DNA of 64,000 bases. Source: Actinokineospora diospyrosa (GTDB lineage: Bacteria > Actinomycetota > Actinomycetes > Mycobacteriales > Pseudonocardiaceae). The stretch covers positions 159,741 through 223,740 of the forward strand of contig NZ_JAMTCO010000010.1 in NCBI RefSeq assembly GCF_024171925.1, in the 5' to 3' direction. The position numbers and the translations under genes were made by a program. Below are positions 34,911-42,631 of the stretch, one piece after another; within the stretch, counting starts at the first letter, position 1; every line of letters starts with the position of its first letter. Under the pieces are notes generated by a model, which saw nothing but the letters and a program-made list of their open reading frames with translations, was not told the DNA's origin and did no database searches.

Positions 34911-36035
34911 ATGGACGGTGATCGGGCCGCAGCGCTGGTCGAGGCTTTCGAGCCGGGGTCGTTCCTGCTGGTCGCCCCCGGGGCGACCACTGCGGCCACC
35001 GGGACGCGGTCGGTGGTCGCCGAGACCGACCCCGACGAGCTGGCCGCCCAGGTCACCAAGCAGCTGGTCGACACCGGCGCCCCGATCGCCGTCGGCGCCC
35101 TCCCCTTCGCCCCGGACACCCCCGCCCACCTGGTGATCCCCCGTTCCGTACAGCGCGCGGGCGGCGTCCACCCGTACCGGCCGTCGGTCGAGCCGTGGGT
35201 GCCGAGGCGGCCCGAGGCGAGCCACCTGCCGGACGGAGCGGGCTACCGGCGGGCCGTGGCGGCCGCGGTGAGCGCGTTGCGGGCCGACGACGACCTGCGC
35301 AAGGTGGTGCTGGCCCGGTCGACACGGTTGGTGTTCGACGAGCCGGTTCAGCTCGCCAGGCTGCTGCCCGGGTTGGCCGCGACGAATCCGCTCGGTTACA
35401 CCTTCGCCACCCCGCTACCCGACGGGTCGACGCTGCTCGGGGCCAGTCCGGAGCTGTTGCTGGAGCGCTCCGGGGCCCGGGTGACCTCAAATCCGCTCGC
35501 CGGATCGCTCCCCCGCGGGGGTGATCCGTCACACGATCGGGCTAATGCGGCGGAGCTGCTCGGCTCGGCCAAGAACCAGGCCGAGCACGCCGTGGTGGTC
35601 GAGTCGGTGGTCGAGGTGCTGCGGCCGTTCTGCCGGGACCTGGCGGTGACCGGGCCGTCGCTGGTCGCCACGCCGACGATGTGGCACCTGTCGACCCGGA
35701 TCACCGGGGAGCTGCTGGACCAGGACGTCTCGTCGCTGCGGCTGGCCGCGGCGCTGCACCCGACACCCGCGGTGTGCGGGACGCCGACGCAGGCGGCGCG
35801 CGCGGCGATCGCCGAGTTGGAGCCGTTCGACCGCGGTTTCTACAGCGGCGCGGTCGGGTGGTGCACCGCCGACGGCGACGGGCAGTGGGTGCTGGCCATC
35901 CGCTGCGCGCAGGTGCGCGAGCGGGAGATGCGGCTGTTCGCGGGCGCGGGGATCATGCCCGATTCCGATCCGGTCGCCGAGCTCGCCGAGACCGAGGCCA
36001 AGTTGCGCACCCTGTTGCAGGCGCTCGGGCTGTGA
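34911..36035 (+). CDS. isochorismate synthase (MenF/EntC/DhbC family)
   Basis: 374-residue chorismate-utilising enzyme. Conserved blocks are GASPELLLERSG, NPLAGSLPRGGD, KNQAEHAVVVESVVEVL, HLSTRITGEL, ALHPTPAVCGTPTQAA and ELEPFDRGFYSGAVGW, ending in AGAGIMPDSDPVAELAETEAK. It converts chorismate to isochorismate, the first step of menaquinone or of 2,3-dihydroxybenzoate/salicylate siderophore synthesis. No men or siderophore genes lie beside it, so the pathway cannot be decided from the window; a stand-alone menaquinone MenF is common in this group. ATG 34911 follows GGGGGG. Confidence 0.9.
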   Translation: MDGDRAAALVEAFEPGSFLLVAPGATTAATGTRSVVAETDPDELAAQVTKQLVDTGAPIAVGALPFAPDTPAHLVIPRSVQRAGGVHPYRPSVEPWVPRRPEASHLPDGAGYRRAVAAAVSALRADDDLRKVVLARSTRLVFDEPVQLARLLPGLAATNPLGYTFATPLPDGSTLLGASPELLLERSGARVTSNPLAGSLPRGGDPSHDRANAAELLGSAKNQAEHAVVVESVVEVLRPFCRDLAVTGPSLVATPTMWHLSTRITGELLDQDVSSLRLAAALHPTPAVCGTPTQAARAAIAELEPFDRGFYSGAVGWCTADGDGQWVLAIRCAQVREREMRLFAGAGIMPDSDPVAELAETEAKLRTLLQALGL

Positions 36036-36049
36036 GCCGACCGCCAAGC

Positions 36050-36084
36050 TAACGGCCGGTAGGAAACAGGTTCATTTCCGGTTA
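36050..36084. promoter_or_regulatory. imperfect palindrome before PucR gene
   Basis: TAAC...GGAAA (left, ending 36066) and TTTCC-GGTTA (36075-36084) form an interrupted inverted repeat ending 10 bases before the PucR start. It could be its own operator. Confidence 0.3.
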
Positions 36085-36094
36085 GAGTCGAGCG

Positions 36095-37210
36095 GTGGCC
36101 GCTCCGACGATCATGTCGCCGCTGCCTCCCGAGCTGCGCGACCTGGCGAGAGCCCAGCTCGCGAGGGTGGCCGACCTCGCGAACGAGCTGGCCGACGAGT
36201 TGAGCAGCCGGGAAGAGTCGTACCGCAGGGTCAACGAGGTCACCCCCGCCGAGCTGCGCAAAGTGTGCGAGGTGAACCTGCGGCACGCGTTCTTGGCGTT
36301 CATCGAGGGCAATGAGGTCTCGCTGGAAGCGGCGCGCAAGACCGGGCGCGCTCAGGCCCAGCAGGGGATCCCGCTCCCGGCGGTGCTGCGGGCGTTTCGG
36401 ATCGCGGGGACGTTCACGTACGAGGCGTTGATGGAGCGGGCGATCCCGCCTGGACTCCTTACGCCGGAACAACTTCTTCCGATTAGCGCGACGGTGTGGC
36501 GCATCATCGACTCGTACTCTGACGCCATCGCGACCGCCTATAGCGACTTCGCTGCCGATTCGGCCCGGCATGACAAGGACGCCGTGGCGGAGGCGTTGCT
36601 CGTAGGGCAGTTGTCTCAAGACAGCGAGTACGAAGATGCCGCGCGTGCGTTGGGGCTGCCGGAGAGCGGGCAGTTTGTGGTCGCGGTAGGCGCAACGGTC
36701 GTCCCACCGCAGTTGCGGTCGGTGGCACACCCTCTTGGGACGATTGTGTTGGTACCGCGGGGAGACCTAAGCGTCGTGCGCCAGTTGTCAGGCACGGTCG
36801 GCGTGAGCCCTGTGGTTTCGTTGCGGCACTTACCGTGGGCGTTGCAGCGCGCGCGGATTGCCTTGCGTTGCCTAGGACCGGGAGAAGGCGGAGTCGTCGT
36901 GTTCGGCGACCGTGCCGTGACAAGCCTTGTGGCGGGGTCACCGAAGATTGCCGCTGAGTTGTCGCGGATAGTGCTGGGCGGGCTGTTAGCTCTACCGGCG
37001 GGTGAGCGGGACGTCCTGATCCGGACCCTGGTCGCTTGGTTTGAGGTGGCGGGGTCAGCCAAGGAGGCGGCAGAGCGGTTGTTCGTCCACCCGAACACGG
37101 TCCGGTACCGGATCCGCCGGGTGCAGGAGTTGACCGGGCGGGATCCCGCACGGCCGCGTGAGGGTGCGGAACTGCTCTTGGCCGTAGAGGCGGTTCGGCT
37201 CTCCACTTAG
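36095..37210 (+). CDS. PucR-family transcriptional regulator, 371 aa
   Basis: The N-terminal ~150 residues are a helical RsbRD-like sensor segment (RVNEVTPAELRKVCEVNLRH). The middle resembles the degenerate GGDEF-like domain of CdaR/PucR proteins. The C-terminus has the PucR helix-turn-helix (LIRTLVAWFEVAGSAKEAAE, then LFVHPNTVRYRIRRVQELTG). Such regulators control purine, sugar-acid or amino-acid use, but the target is not evident. The start is GTG 36095. Codon usage drifts to lower GC in 36400-36800. A terminator follows the stop immediately. Confidence 0.88.
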   Translation: MAAPTIMSPLPPELRDLARAQLARVADLANELADELSSREESYRRVNEVTPAELRKVCEVNLRHAFLAFIEGNEVSLEAARKTGRAQAQQGIPLPAVLRAFRIAGTFTYEALMERAIPPGLLTPEQLLPISATVWRIIDSYSDAIATAYSDFAADSARHDKDAVAEALLVGQLSQDSEYEDAARALGLPESGQFVVAVGATVVPPQLRSVAHPLGTIVLVPRGDLSVVRQLSGTVGVSPVVSLRHLPWALQRARIALRCLGPGEGGVVVFGDRAVTSLVAGSPKIAAELSRIVLGGLLALPAGERDVLIRTLVAWFEVAGSAKEAAERLFVHPNTVRYRIRRVQELTGRDPARPREGAELLLAVEAVRLST

Positions 37211-37211
37211 A

Positions 37212-37242
37212 GGTTCCTGGGCACCCCCTGCGCCCAGGAACC
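37212..37242 (+). terminator. terminator of PucR gene
   Basis: Perfect 11-bp stem (GGTTCCTGGGC / GCCCAGGAACC) with a 9-base loop, starting two bases after the stop, followed by CTTCAG. Confidence 0.8.
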
Positions 37243-37287
37243 CTTCAGCGAAGACAGGTCCGATATGGATTCTGTTGCCCACTTGGC

Positions 37288-37326
37288 ACAGCCCCCACGG
37301 CGCGGCGCGTGCACCGTGGGGGCTGT
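37288..37326 (-). terminator. hairpin downstream of NmrA-family gene
   Basis: Perfect 13-bp stem (ACAGCCCCCACGG / CCGTGGGGGCTGT) with a 13-base loop, ~65 bases after the stop of the minus-strand NmrA gene; probably its terminator. Confidence 0.65.
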
Positions 37327-37390
37327 CGGCGTCTAGAGCGGGAGGCTCGTCCGCCGGTGACCTGTATATCGGCCACACCCTTGAGGTGCC

Positions 37391-38239
37391 TTAGAGGGCA
37401 GCGCGCACAGCGTCTTCGATGGTCGTGGGCTCGCGGCCGATCAGCTTGCCAAGGTCGGAGCGGACCTCGCTAAGCGTGCCGCGGCCGATGTTGACCTGGA
37501 TGTCGGTGAACAGCTCGGCCAAGAACTTCGGCAGGTCTGCCGCGAGCAGGTTGGCCAGGTAGTCCTCACTCGGCACGCTTACGTGCTTCACCGGCTTGCC
37601 AGCGACGTCGGATGCGATCTCCGCGAGCTCGTCGAAGCTCCAGGCACGCGATCCGGTGAGCTCGTAGACCGCACCTTCGTGCCCCTCGCTGGAGGCCACG
37701 ATGGCGGCGGCGAGCGCGAAGTCGTCGCGGCTCGCGGAGGCGACCCGACCGGTGCCCGCGGCGGTGACGTAGGTGCCGCTCTCGACCGCCTGCGGCAGGC
37801 TGCCGAGGTAGTTCTCGTGGTACATGGCGTTGCGCAGGAAGGTGTACGACACGCCGCTGGCCTTGATGTGCGCCTCGGTCGCGGCGTGGACCTTGGCCAG
37901 GCCGAGCGGCGAGATCGCGGCGTTGCTGACGCTCGTGTAGACGATCCGACTGACACCCGCGCGCACGGCCGCGTCCACGGCGGCGTTCTGCTGGCCGACC
38001 CGGATCTCGTCCGGGCCGTTGGTGGAGACCAGCAGCAGGGTGTCGGCCCCGGCGAAGCGCAGCGTGTCCGGCTCGGAGAAGTCACCCTGCCGGACGTCGA
38101 CGCCGCGATCCGCCAGGTCGGCGGCCTTGCCCGCGTCGCGGACGGAGACGGCGAGGTCGGCGGCGGGGACCCGGTCGAGCAGGTGCCGGACCGCGAGGCC
38201 GCCGAACTGTCCGGTTGCCCCGGTCACCAGGATGGTCAT
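37391..38239 (-). CDS. NmrA-type NAD(P)H quinone oxidoreductase-like (QOR2-like)
   Basis: Atypical short-chain dehydrogenase of the NmrA/QOR2 type, 282 residues. The Rossmann motif is ILVTGATGQFGGLAVRHL; DTLLLVSTNGPDEI and TFLRNAMYHENYLGSLPQA are characteristic of QOR2 homologues. These reduce quinones with NADPH, or sense the NADP state. The gene is divergent from an HxlR/DUF24 regulator, a pairing known for redox or quinone-responsive systems (QorR, HypR types). The 124-base intergenic region contains paired inverted repeats. The start is ATG 38239. Confidence 0.88.
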   Translation of the reverse strand: MTILVTGATGQFGGLAVRHLLDRVPAADLAVSVRDAGKAADLADRGVDVRQGDFSEPDTLRFAGADTLLLVSTNGPDEIRVGQQNAAVDAAVRAGVSRIVYTSVSNAAISPLGLAKVHAATEAHIKASGVSYTFLRNAMYHENYLGSLPQAVESGTYVTAAGTGRVASASRDDFALAAAIVASSEGHEGAVYELTGSRAWSFDELAEIASDVAGKPVKHVSVPSEDYLANLLAADLPKFLAELFTDIQVNIGRGTLSEVRSDLGKLIGREPTTIEDAVRAAL

Positions 38240-38282
38240 TGTGGGTTCTCCCTCATCACGATGGTGAACTCACCGTAGGGAT

Positions 38283-38328
38283 GGTACTAACTTCTCGTAA
38301 GTACCTACCTGAACGTCCTATACTTACG
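38283..38328. promoter_or_regulatory. HxlR operator region with -10 TATACT
   Basis: Two overlapping dyads: GGTACT (38283) with AAGTACC (38299), and CGTAAGTA (38296) with TACTTACG (38321), perfect 8-bp arms 17 bases apart. A good -10 hexamer TATACT (38319-38324) for the HxlR gene overlaps the right arm, so binding would repress it; the left dyad is suited to the divergent NmrA promoter. Confidence 0.6.
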
Positions 38329-38363
38329 TCAACGAAAGAGTCCTGTTGAGGAGGGTGTGCCGG

Positions 38364-38750
38364 ATGAGCGAGATGGTCGAGGACACATCTTTTGACGTGT
38401 TCGACCGCAACTGCCCGGGGCGGGCGGTCATGGAGCACATCGCGAGCCGCTGGGGCGTCCTGGTGCTCGGGATCCTGCTCAGCGGGACCCACCGGTTCAG
38501 CGAGCTCCGCCGGGCCGTCGGTGGCGTGAGCGAGAAGATGCTCGCCCAGACGCTGCAGGCGCTGGAGCGGGACGGGCTGGTCCACCGCGAAGTGCGCCCG
38601 GTGATCCCGCCGCACGTCGACTACTCCCTCACCGACCTCGGCGTGCCCATGGCCGAGCAGGTCCGGGGCCTCTACCGGCTCATCGAGTCCAGCACCGAGG
38701 CCATCCTGGTCGCGCAGGCCGACTACGACGACCGCAAGGCAGCCAAGTGA
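38364..38750 (+). CDS. HxlR/DUF24-family redox-type regulator, 128 aa
   Basis: Winged-helix HxlR protein: NCPGRAVMEHIASRWGVLVL, then FSELRRAVGGVSEKMLAQTL and HREVRPVIPPHVDYSLTDLG. The N-terminal Cys (FDRNCPGR) is at the position of the conserved redox or electrophile-sensing Cys of HypR/YodB/QorR, so thiol modification may relieve repression. ATG 38364 has GAGGAGGG upstream. It is divergent from the NmrA reductase gene, which it probably controls, and translationally coupled by GTGA to the following GGCT-like gene. Confidence 0.9.
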   Translation: MSEMVEDTSFDVFDRNCPGRAVMEHIASRWGVLVLGILLSGTHRFSELRRAVGGVSEKMLAQTLQALERDGLVHREVRPVIPPHVDYSLTDLGVPMAEQVRGLYRLIESSTEAILVAQADYDDRKAAK

Positions 38751-39793
38751 CTTCGTTCGACGACACCGAATACCCGGCAGCGCCATACCCGGGTGCCCGT
38801 CCGCCGTTCTCTTACGTCTACGACGATGCGGGCTGGGAGATCAAGGCGGACCAGACAGCGCTATCTGGCTGGCGCGTCGGCGATGAGGATCTGGATGGGT
38901 GGCTGGGCGAACGGGGCTGGCGCCCAATGGCACAACGGGTTCCGGTGTTGGCCTACGGCTCGAACCCCAATCCTTCGAAGCTCGCGTGGTTGAAGTCCGC
39001 GCTAGGGCTAACTGGCGCGGTTGTCGTCCTACGCGCGCGGTGCGAGGACATCGCCGCCGTGTGGGCCTCTGGCTTACGCGTGGTGGATGACCAGCGCCCG
39101 GTCACATTGACGGCTTTGCCCGGTGCCGTTGAGGACCATGCCGTCATGATGCTGACGCAAGACCAGGTGGCCGTCCTTGACGTGTGCGAAGGCCGTGGTG
39201 ACCGCTACAACCTGGCCAGGGTGTCAACGGGTCGGGTGACGCTGTCTGACAGCGGTGCCATCCTCGATCGCGTTCTCGCTTACGTCGCCGCGTCGGACAT
39301 CCGCAAACCTCTGCTGGTAAACGGTTCCCCGGTCCGCTGCGCTGATGTTCCGCAAGAAGCGGCGATAGCCCTAACTGGCCAGCCTGCCGCTACCGACGGA
39401 CTCGCCGTCGAGATCTTGCCCGGCGCGCCCGATCCAGGCGACTACCCCGGTTCCCTCTTCGTGTACGGCACGCTCCGCCCAGGCGACTCACACTGGCACC
39501 TCTTGGCTCCCCAGAGCAGCGGCCCCGCAAGGGATGCCCGGCTCACCGGCTCCCTCTATGACACGGGCTACGGCTACCCGGCGCTGGCTCTAGGTGAGGG
39601 CCCCGGGGTCCACGGCAGCGTCGTGCCACTTCGAGAGGGCGCCGACCTCGCCGAGGTGGACGCCTACGAGGGTGAGCGCTATGCGCGGATGCGGGTCGTC
39701 CTCGCGGACGGCACGTTCACCTGGACGTACGTGTGGATCGCGCCGGTGGCGGGCATGTCGGTGCTGACCGGACCGTGGCGACCCCGGAGCTGA
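38747..39793 (+). CDS. tandem gamma-glutamylcyclotransferase-fold protein, 348 aa
   Basis: Two GGCT-like halves. C-terminal half (~225-345): LFVYGTLRPGDSHWHLL with the catalytic Glu in VDAYEGERYARM, the standard AIG2/GGCT pattern. N-terminal half (~60-200): VLAYGSNPNPSKL and a corresponding VLDVCEGRGDRYNLARV, so both the YG(S/T) loop and the EG..RY element are repeated. These enzymes release 5-oxoproline from gamma-glutamyl amines. GTG 38747 overlaps the HxlR stop (GTGA), so the two are one operon under redox-type control. The substrate is unknown. A terminator follows. Confidence 0.75.
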   Translation: MTSFDDTEYPAAPYPGARPPFSYVYDDAGWEIKADQTALSGWRVGDEDLDGWLGERGWRPMAQRVPVLAYGSNPNPSKLAWLKSALGLTGAVVVLRARCEDIAAVWASGLRVVDDQRPVTLTALPGAVEDHAVMMLTQDQVAVLDVCEGRGDRYNLARVSTGRVTLSDSGAILDRVLAYVAASDIRKPLLVNGSPVRCADVPQEAAIALTGQPAATDGLAVEILPGAPDPGDYPGSLFVYGTLRPGDSHWHLLAPQSSGPARDARLTGSLYDTGYGYPALALGEGPGVHGSVVPLREGADLAEVDAYEGERYARMRVVLADGTFTWTYVWIAPVAGMSVLTGPWRPRS

Positions 39794-39827
39794 GCGATTC
39801 CACTATCTCCACCAAGAAGAAACGAAG

Positions 39828-39865
39828 TGGTGGGTCATCGATGCCGTCCCATCGATGACCCACCA
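39828..39865 (+). terminator. terminator of HxlR-GGCT operon
   Basis: Perfect 16-bp stem (TGGTGGGTCATCGATG and complement) with a 6-base loop, 35 bases after the stop; followed by ACACC without a T run. The rest of the ~240-base gap up to 40037 holds no gene. Confidence 0.75.
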
Positions 39866-40037
39866 ACACCCCGATCCCTGTGGGAGCGTCCCCACAACCG
39901 CGGCACCCGGTGAGTGCGTCACGCCCACCTGATGTCGCGGACAGATATTTTCTACCCGCTATCCGCAGCGCGTAAACCTCCCCAGTCGCAACGTTCGGGG
40001 CTAGCCGCACGGGCATCGATCAGCGAAGCTCCACTGC

Positions 40038-40427
40038 ATGAGTGCGCAGCCCGACCCGTTGGCCCAGATCACGCTGACCCCGCGCCGCTTCGCCGCGGTG
40101 CTGGCCGCCGTCGCGCTCATCACCGGGTTGGTGTTGGCGATCGTGCCGGTCAGCGTCGCCCACCCGGCCAACAACAGCTCTGTGAGCTGCGGGAACACCT
40201 TCGGCGGGGTCGAGAGTCCCGCGCTCAACGAGGCATTGGGCAAGCCAGAGCGCGCCGAACTGGTGCAGTACATCGACATGTGCGACCGGGCGATCGGCAA
40301 CCGCGGTGACTACGCCGTGTTCCTCTTCTTCGGCGGGATGATCGCAGGCCTCGCGCTAGGCGTGGTGCGGCGGACTAAACCAGCTTCCCCGGGTTCAACA
40401 CACCCGACGGATCCAGCTCAGCCTTAA
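40038..40427 (+). CDS. small membrane protein, 129 aa
   Basis: Not recognised. Two hydrophobic helices (FAAVLAAVALITGLVLAIV and YAVFLFFGGMIAGLALGVV) flank a ~45-residue loop with two Cys (VSCGNTFGG and DMCDRA) that could form a disulfide outside the membrane. N- and C-termini are both short and polar. Its last 53 bases overlap the 3' end of the convergent flavoenzyme gene; the C-terminal Pro/Thr-rich tail is therefore double coding. No clear ribosome site is seen ahead of ATG 40038. Confidence 0.65.
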   Translation: MSAQPDPLAQITLTPRRFAAVLAAVALITGLVLAIVPVSVAHPANNSSVSCGNTFGGVESPALNEALGKPERAELVQYIDMCDRAIGNRGDYAVFLFFGGMIAGLALGVVRRTKPASPGSTHPTDPAQP

Positions 40428-42009
40428 CCGCGCGCAGGACGCCTACGCCGAGCGGCCCGATCTCCGCAGGCAGGTACGGCGCGTGGTCGACCCCCACGGC
40501 GTGGTGGTGGGTGATGGTCCCTAGTCCGACGATCGCCTCACTGGCGGCCTGCTTCGCGCGACGCCATTGGCCTACCGGGTCGTCGGGATCGCGGGGCACA
40601 AGAGTGGTGAAGTAGAGCGAGGCGCCAGTCTCGTAAGAGTGCGAGATGTGGCAGGCCACCACGGGACGCCTATCGCCCGCGGTGAGGGATCCCAGCAGTG
40701 CATCGCGAACCGACTCCCGGAGCTCGCCCAGCTTGGACCAGTAGGTCGCTGTCTCCAGGGTCTCGACACACATGCCGACGTCCATCAACGCGTCCCGCTG
40801 CCGAGGCCCCGCGAACCGACCGTGCCGCCACGCCTCCCCCGCGCGAGTCCCCAGCCGTACAGCGCCATTGACCAGCCGCAAGGTAGCCCGACGCCGGGCT
40901 AGCAGCTCGTCCTTGCTCTGCCCTTCCCAGCCGATCACTAGCAGGCTCGGCTCAGAGATCCCGCGCAACCGCAGGTAGCCCTTGACCCCCGTCGTCTTCC
41001 ACCCGCCGGACAGCGTTAGCGCTACCTCGGTCTCCTGGGGATCTGAAAGCCGGGTGACGGTTCCGAGCACGCCTGCCTGGGCCAAGGTCCGCACGATCTC
41101 CGCGCCCGCCGCGAACCCGTCCACGACGAACCCCTCGTACCGCTCCCACACCGGCGCGGGCCGTACCCGCACGGTGACCTCCGTGATCACCCCGAACAAG
41201 CCCTCGCTGCCCATCGCCAACTGCCGCAGGTCCGGCCCCGCAGCGGAAGCGGGCGAAACTCCCAAACGCCAGTCACCGCGCGGCGTGGCGAGCCGGACAC
41301 CTTCGACCATGTCCTCAAAACGGCCATACCCGGCGGAAGCCTGACCTGAAGACCGCGTCGCGGCGAACCCGCCGAGGGTCGCTCGCTCGTAAGACTGCGG
41401 AAAGTGCCCCAACGTCAACCCGTGCGCGGCGAGCATCCGCTCCGCTTCCGGCGCGACCACGCCTGCCTGGAACACCGCCAACCGCGACACCGGGTCGACC
41501 GACACCAGTTTGTCCAGCCGCGAAAGGTCCAGGACGACAACCGCGACCTTGTCCCCGCGCAGCGCGGCGACCCCGCCGACGACCGACGTCCCGCCGCCGA
41601 AGGGAACGATCCCGACCCCGTGTGACGCGCACGCGGCGACGACCTCGAGCACCTCGTCGGGATCACCGGGAAGCACCACCGCGTCGGGTACCGGCAGCTC
41701 ACCGGCCCCGCGCCGGACCAAGAGGTCCACATAGGACAAACCGCCGGTTCGACCGAGCCGGTCATCCCGCTCGACCAGCACGTGCTCTGCCCCGACAATG
41801 TCGGCCAGGACGGCCCGCACCGGCGCGGGCAGCACCGACTCGGACACCAGCAGACCGGAGTCGGGCGCGACGGGCGTGTCCGTGGGAGTCAGCCCGGTTC
41901 TCGCGCTCAGCCACCGGCGCGCGTGCGCGGGCAGGTCGGCGTCGGCGGCACCGGATGGGGTCCAGCCGCCGCGGACCCGGTGGTCGAGGTGGTCCACAGG
42001 CACGTTCAC
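40375..42009 (-). CDS. FAD-linked oxidase, alkyl-DHAP synthase-like
   Basis: 544 residues, VAO/PCMH flavoprotein. The FAD-binding half has ASHGVGIVPFGGGTSVVGGV and the conserved GHFPQSYERATLGGFAATRS block. The cap half ends in the alkylglycerone-phosphate synthase motif TITHHHAVGVDHAPYL and DPSGVLNPGKLV. True AGPS exchanges an acyl for an alkyl chain on dihydroxyacetone phosphate in ether-lipid synthesis. Many bacterial relatives are uncharacterised, so the reaction is not certain. It is divergent from TetR-GlpD, which shares the glycerol/DHAP-phosphate theme. The start GTG 42009 lies 16 bases from the TetR start. Confidence 0.85.
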   Translation of the reverse strand: MNVPVDHLDHRVRGGWTPSGAADADLPAHARRWLSARTGLTPTDTPVAPDSGLLVSESVLPAPVRAVLADIVGAEHVLVERDDRLGRTGGLSYVDLLVRRGAGELPVPDAVVLPGDPDEVLEVVAACASHGVGIVPFGGGTSVVGGVAALRGDKVAVVVLDLSRLDKLVSVDPVSRLAVFQAGVVAPEAERMLAAHGLTLGHFPQSYERATLGGFAATRSSGQASAGYGRFEDMVEGVRLATPRGDWRLGVSPASAAGPDLRQLAMGSEGLFGVITEVTVRVRPAPVWERYEGFVVDGFAAGAEIVRTLAQAGVLGTVTRLSDPQETEVALTLSGGWKTTGVKGYLRLRGISEPSLLVIGWEGQSKDELLARRRATLRLVNGAVRLGTRAGEAWRHGRFAGPRQRDALMDVGMCVETLETATYWSKLGELRESVRDALLGSLTAGDRRPVVACHISHSYETGASLYFTTLVPRDPDDPVGQWRRAKQAASEAIVGLGTITHHHAVGVDHAPYLPAEIGPLGVGVLRAVKAELDPSGVLNPGKLV

Positions 42010-42017
42010 GAATAGAG

Positions 42018-42044
42018 TGTGACATATGACGTTGAAACGTCACA
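42018..42044. promoter_or_regulatory. TetR operator overlapping divergent starts
   Basis: TGTGAC (42018) and GTCACA (42039) are perfect arms around an inner dyad GACGTT-ga-AACGTC (42028-42041). The dyad covers the proposed TetR start and lies 9 bases from the flavoenzyme start, so one bound dimer could block both genes. Confidence 0.65.
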
Positions 42045-42631
42045 TGGCTTCGCCCAGTCGGGTGGACGACGACGTCCTTTTGGACGCCGCCCGCGACTGC
42101 GTGCTCGCCCAGGGGGTGCGCCGCACGACGCTGACCGATGTCGCGCGCGGCGCTGGCGTGAGCCGGATGACGCTGTACCGGCGGTTCCCGGACGTCCGCA
42201 GCCTGCTCGCGGCCCTGATGACCAGGGAGTTCGGCGCCCTGCTCGCCCGCACCAACCGGACGGCCGACGGCGCGCACGCCAGGGCCAGGCTGGTCGCGGG
42301 CGCGGTCGCCGGGGTGCGCGCGATCGTGGCCGACCCGCTGATGCGCACGATCCTCGACCGCGACGGCGAACTGGTCCTGCCCTACGTGGTGCGCAGGCTC
42401 GGCAGCACCCAGCACATCGCCGAGCAGTTCCTGCTGTCGCAACTGCTGGCGGGCCACGAGGACGGCTCGGTGCGCGTCGGGGACACGAACACGCAGGCCA
42501 GGGCCCTCTTACTCGTGGTGCAATCGTTCGTGCTCTCGCACGGCCCGGCCACCACCGACATCGCCCCAGCCGCCCTCCTCGGCGAGTTGACCCACCTGCT
42601 CGACGCCAGCCTGAGACCGGAGCCGACATGA
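42026..42631 (+). CDS. TetR-family regulator of flavoenzyme/GlpD pair
   Basis: N-terminal TetR helix-turn-helix: DVLLDAARDCVLAQGVRRTT, then LTDVARGAGVSRMTLYRRFP. The C-terminal ligand domain is ~140 residues with no recognised signature. Two starts are possible: ATG 42026 and ATG 42044. The second would leave the operator dyad wholly untranslated; neither has a strong ribosome site. The stop overlaps the GlpD start (ATGA), so the two are one operon. It probably represses itself, glpD and the divergent flavoenzyme gene. Confidence 0.88.
   Translation: MTLKRHMASPSRVDDDVLLDAARDCVLAQGVRRTTLTDVARGAGVSRMTLYRRFPDVRSLLAALMTREFGALLARTNRTADGAHARARLVAGAVAGVRAIVADPLMRTILDRDGELVLPYVVRRLGSTQHIAEQFLLSQLLAGHEDGSVRVGDTNTQARALLLVVQSFVLSHGPATTDIAPAALLGELTHLLDASLRPEPT

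Noticed and set aside
38262..38300. Possible fourth copy of the protease motif (CCGTAGGGATGGTAC)
   Set aside because: The GTAGGGAT block is similar, but there is no GAACAATC block at the fixed distance and the neighbouring genes are not proteases.
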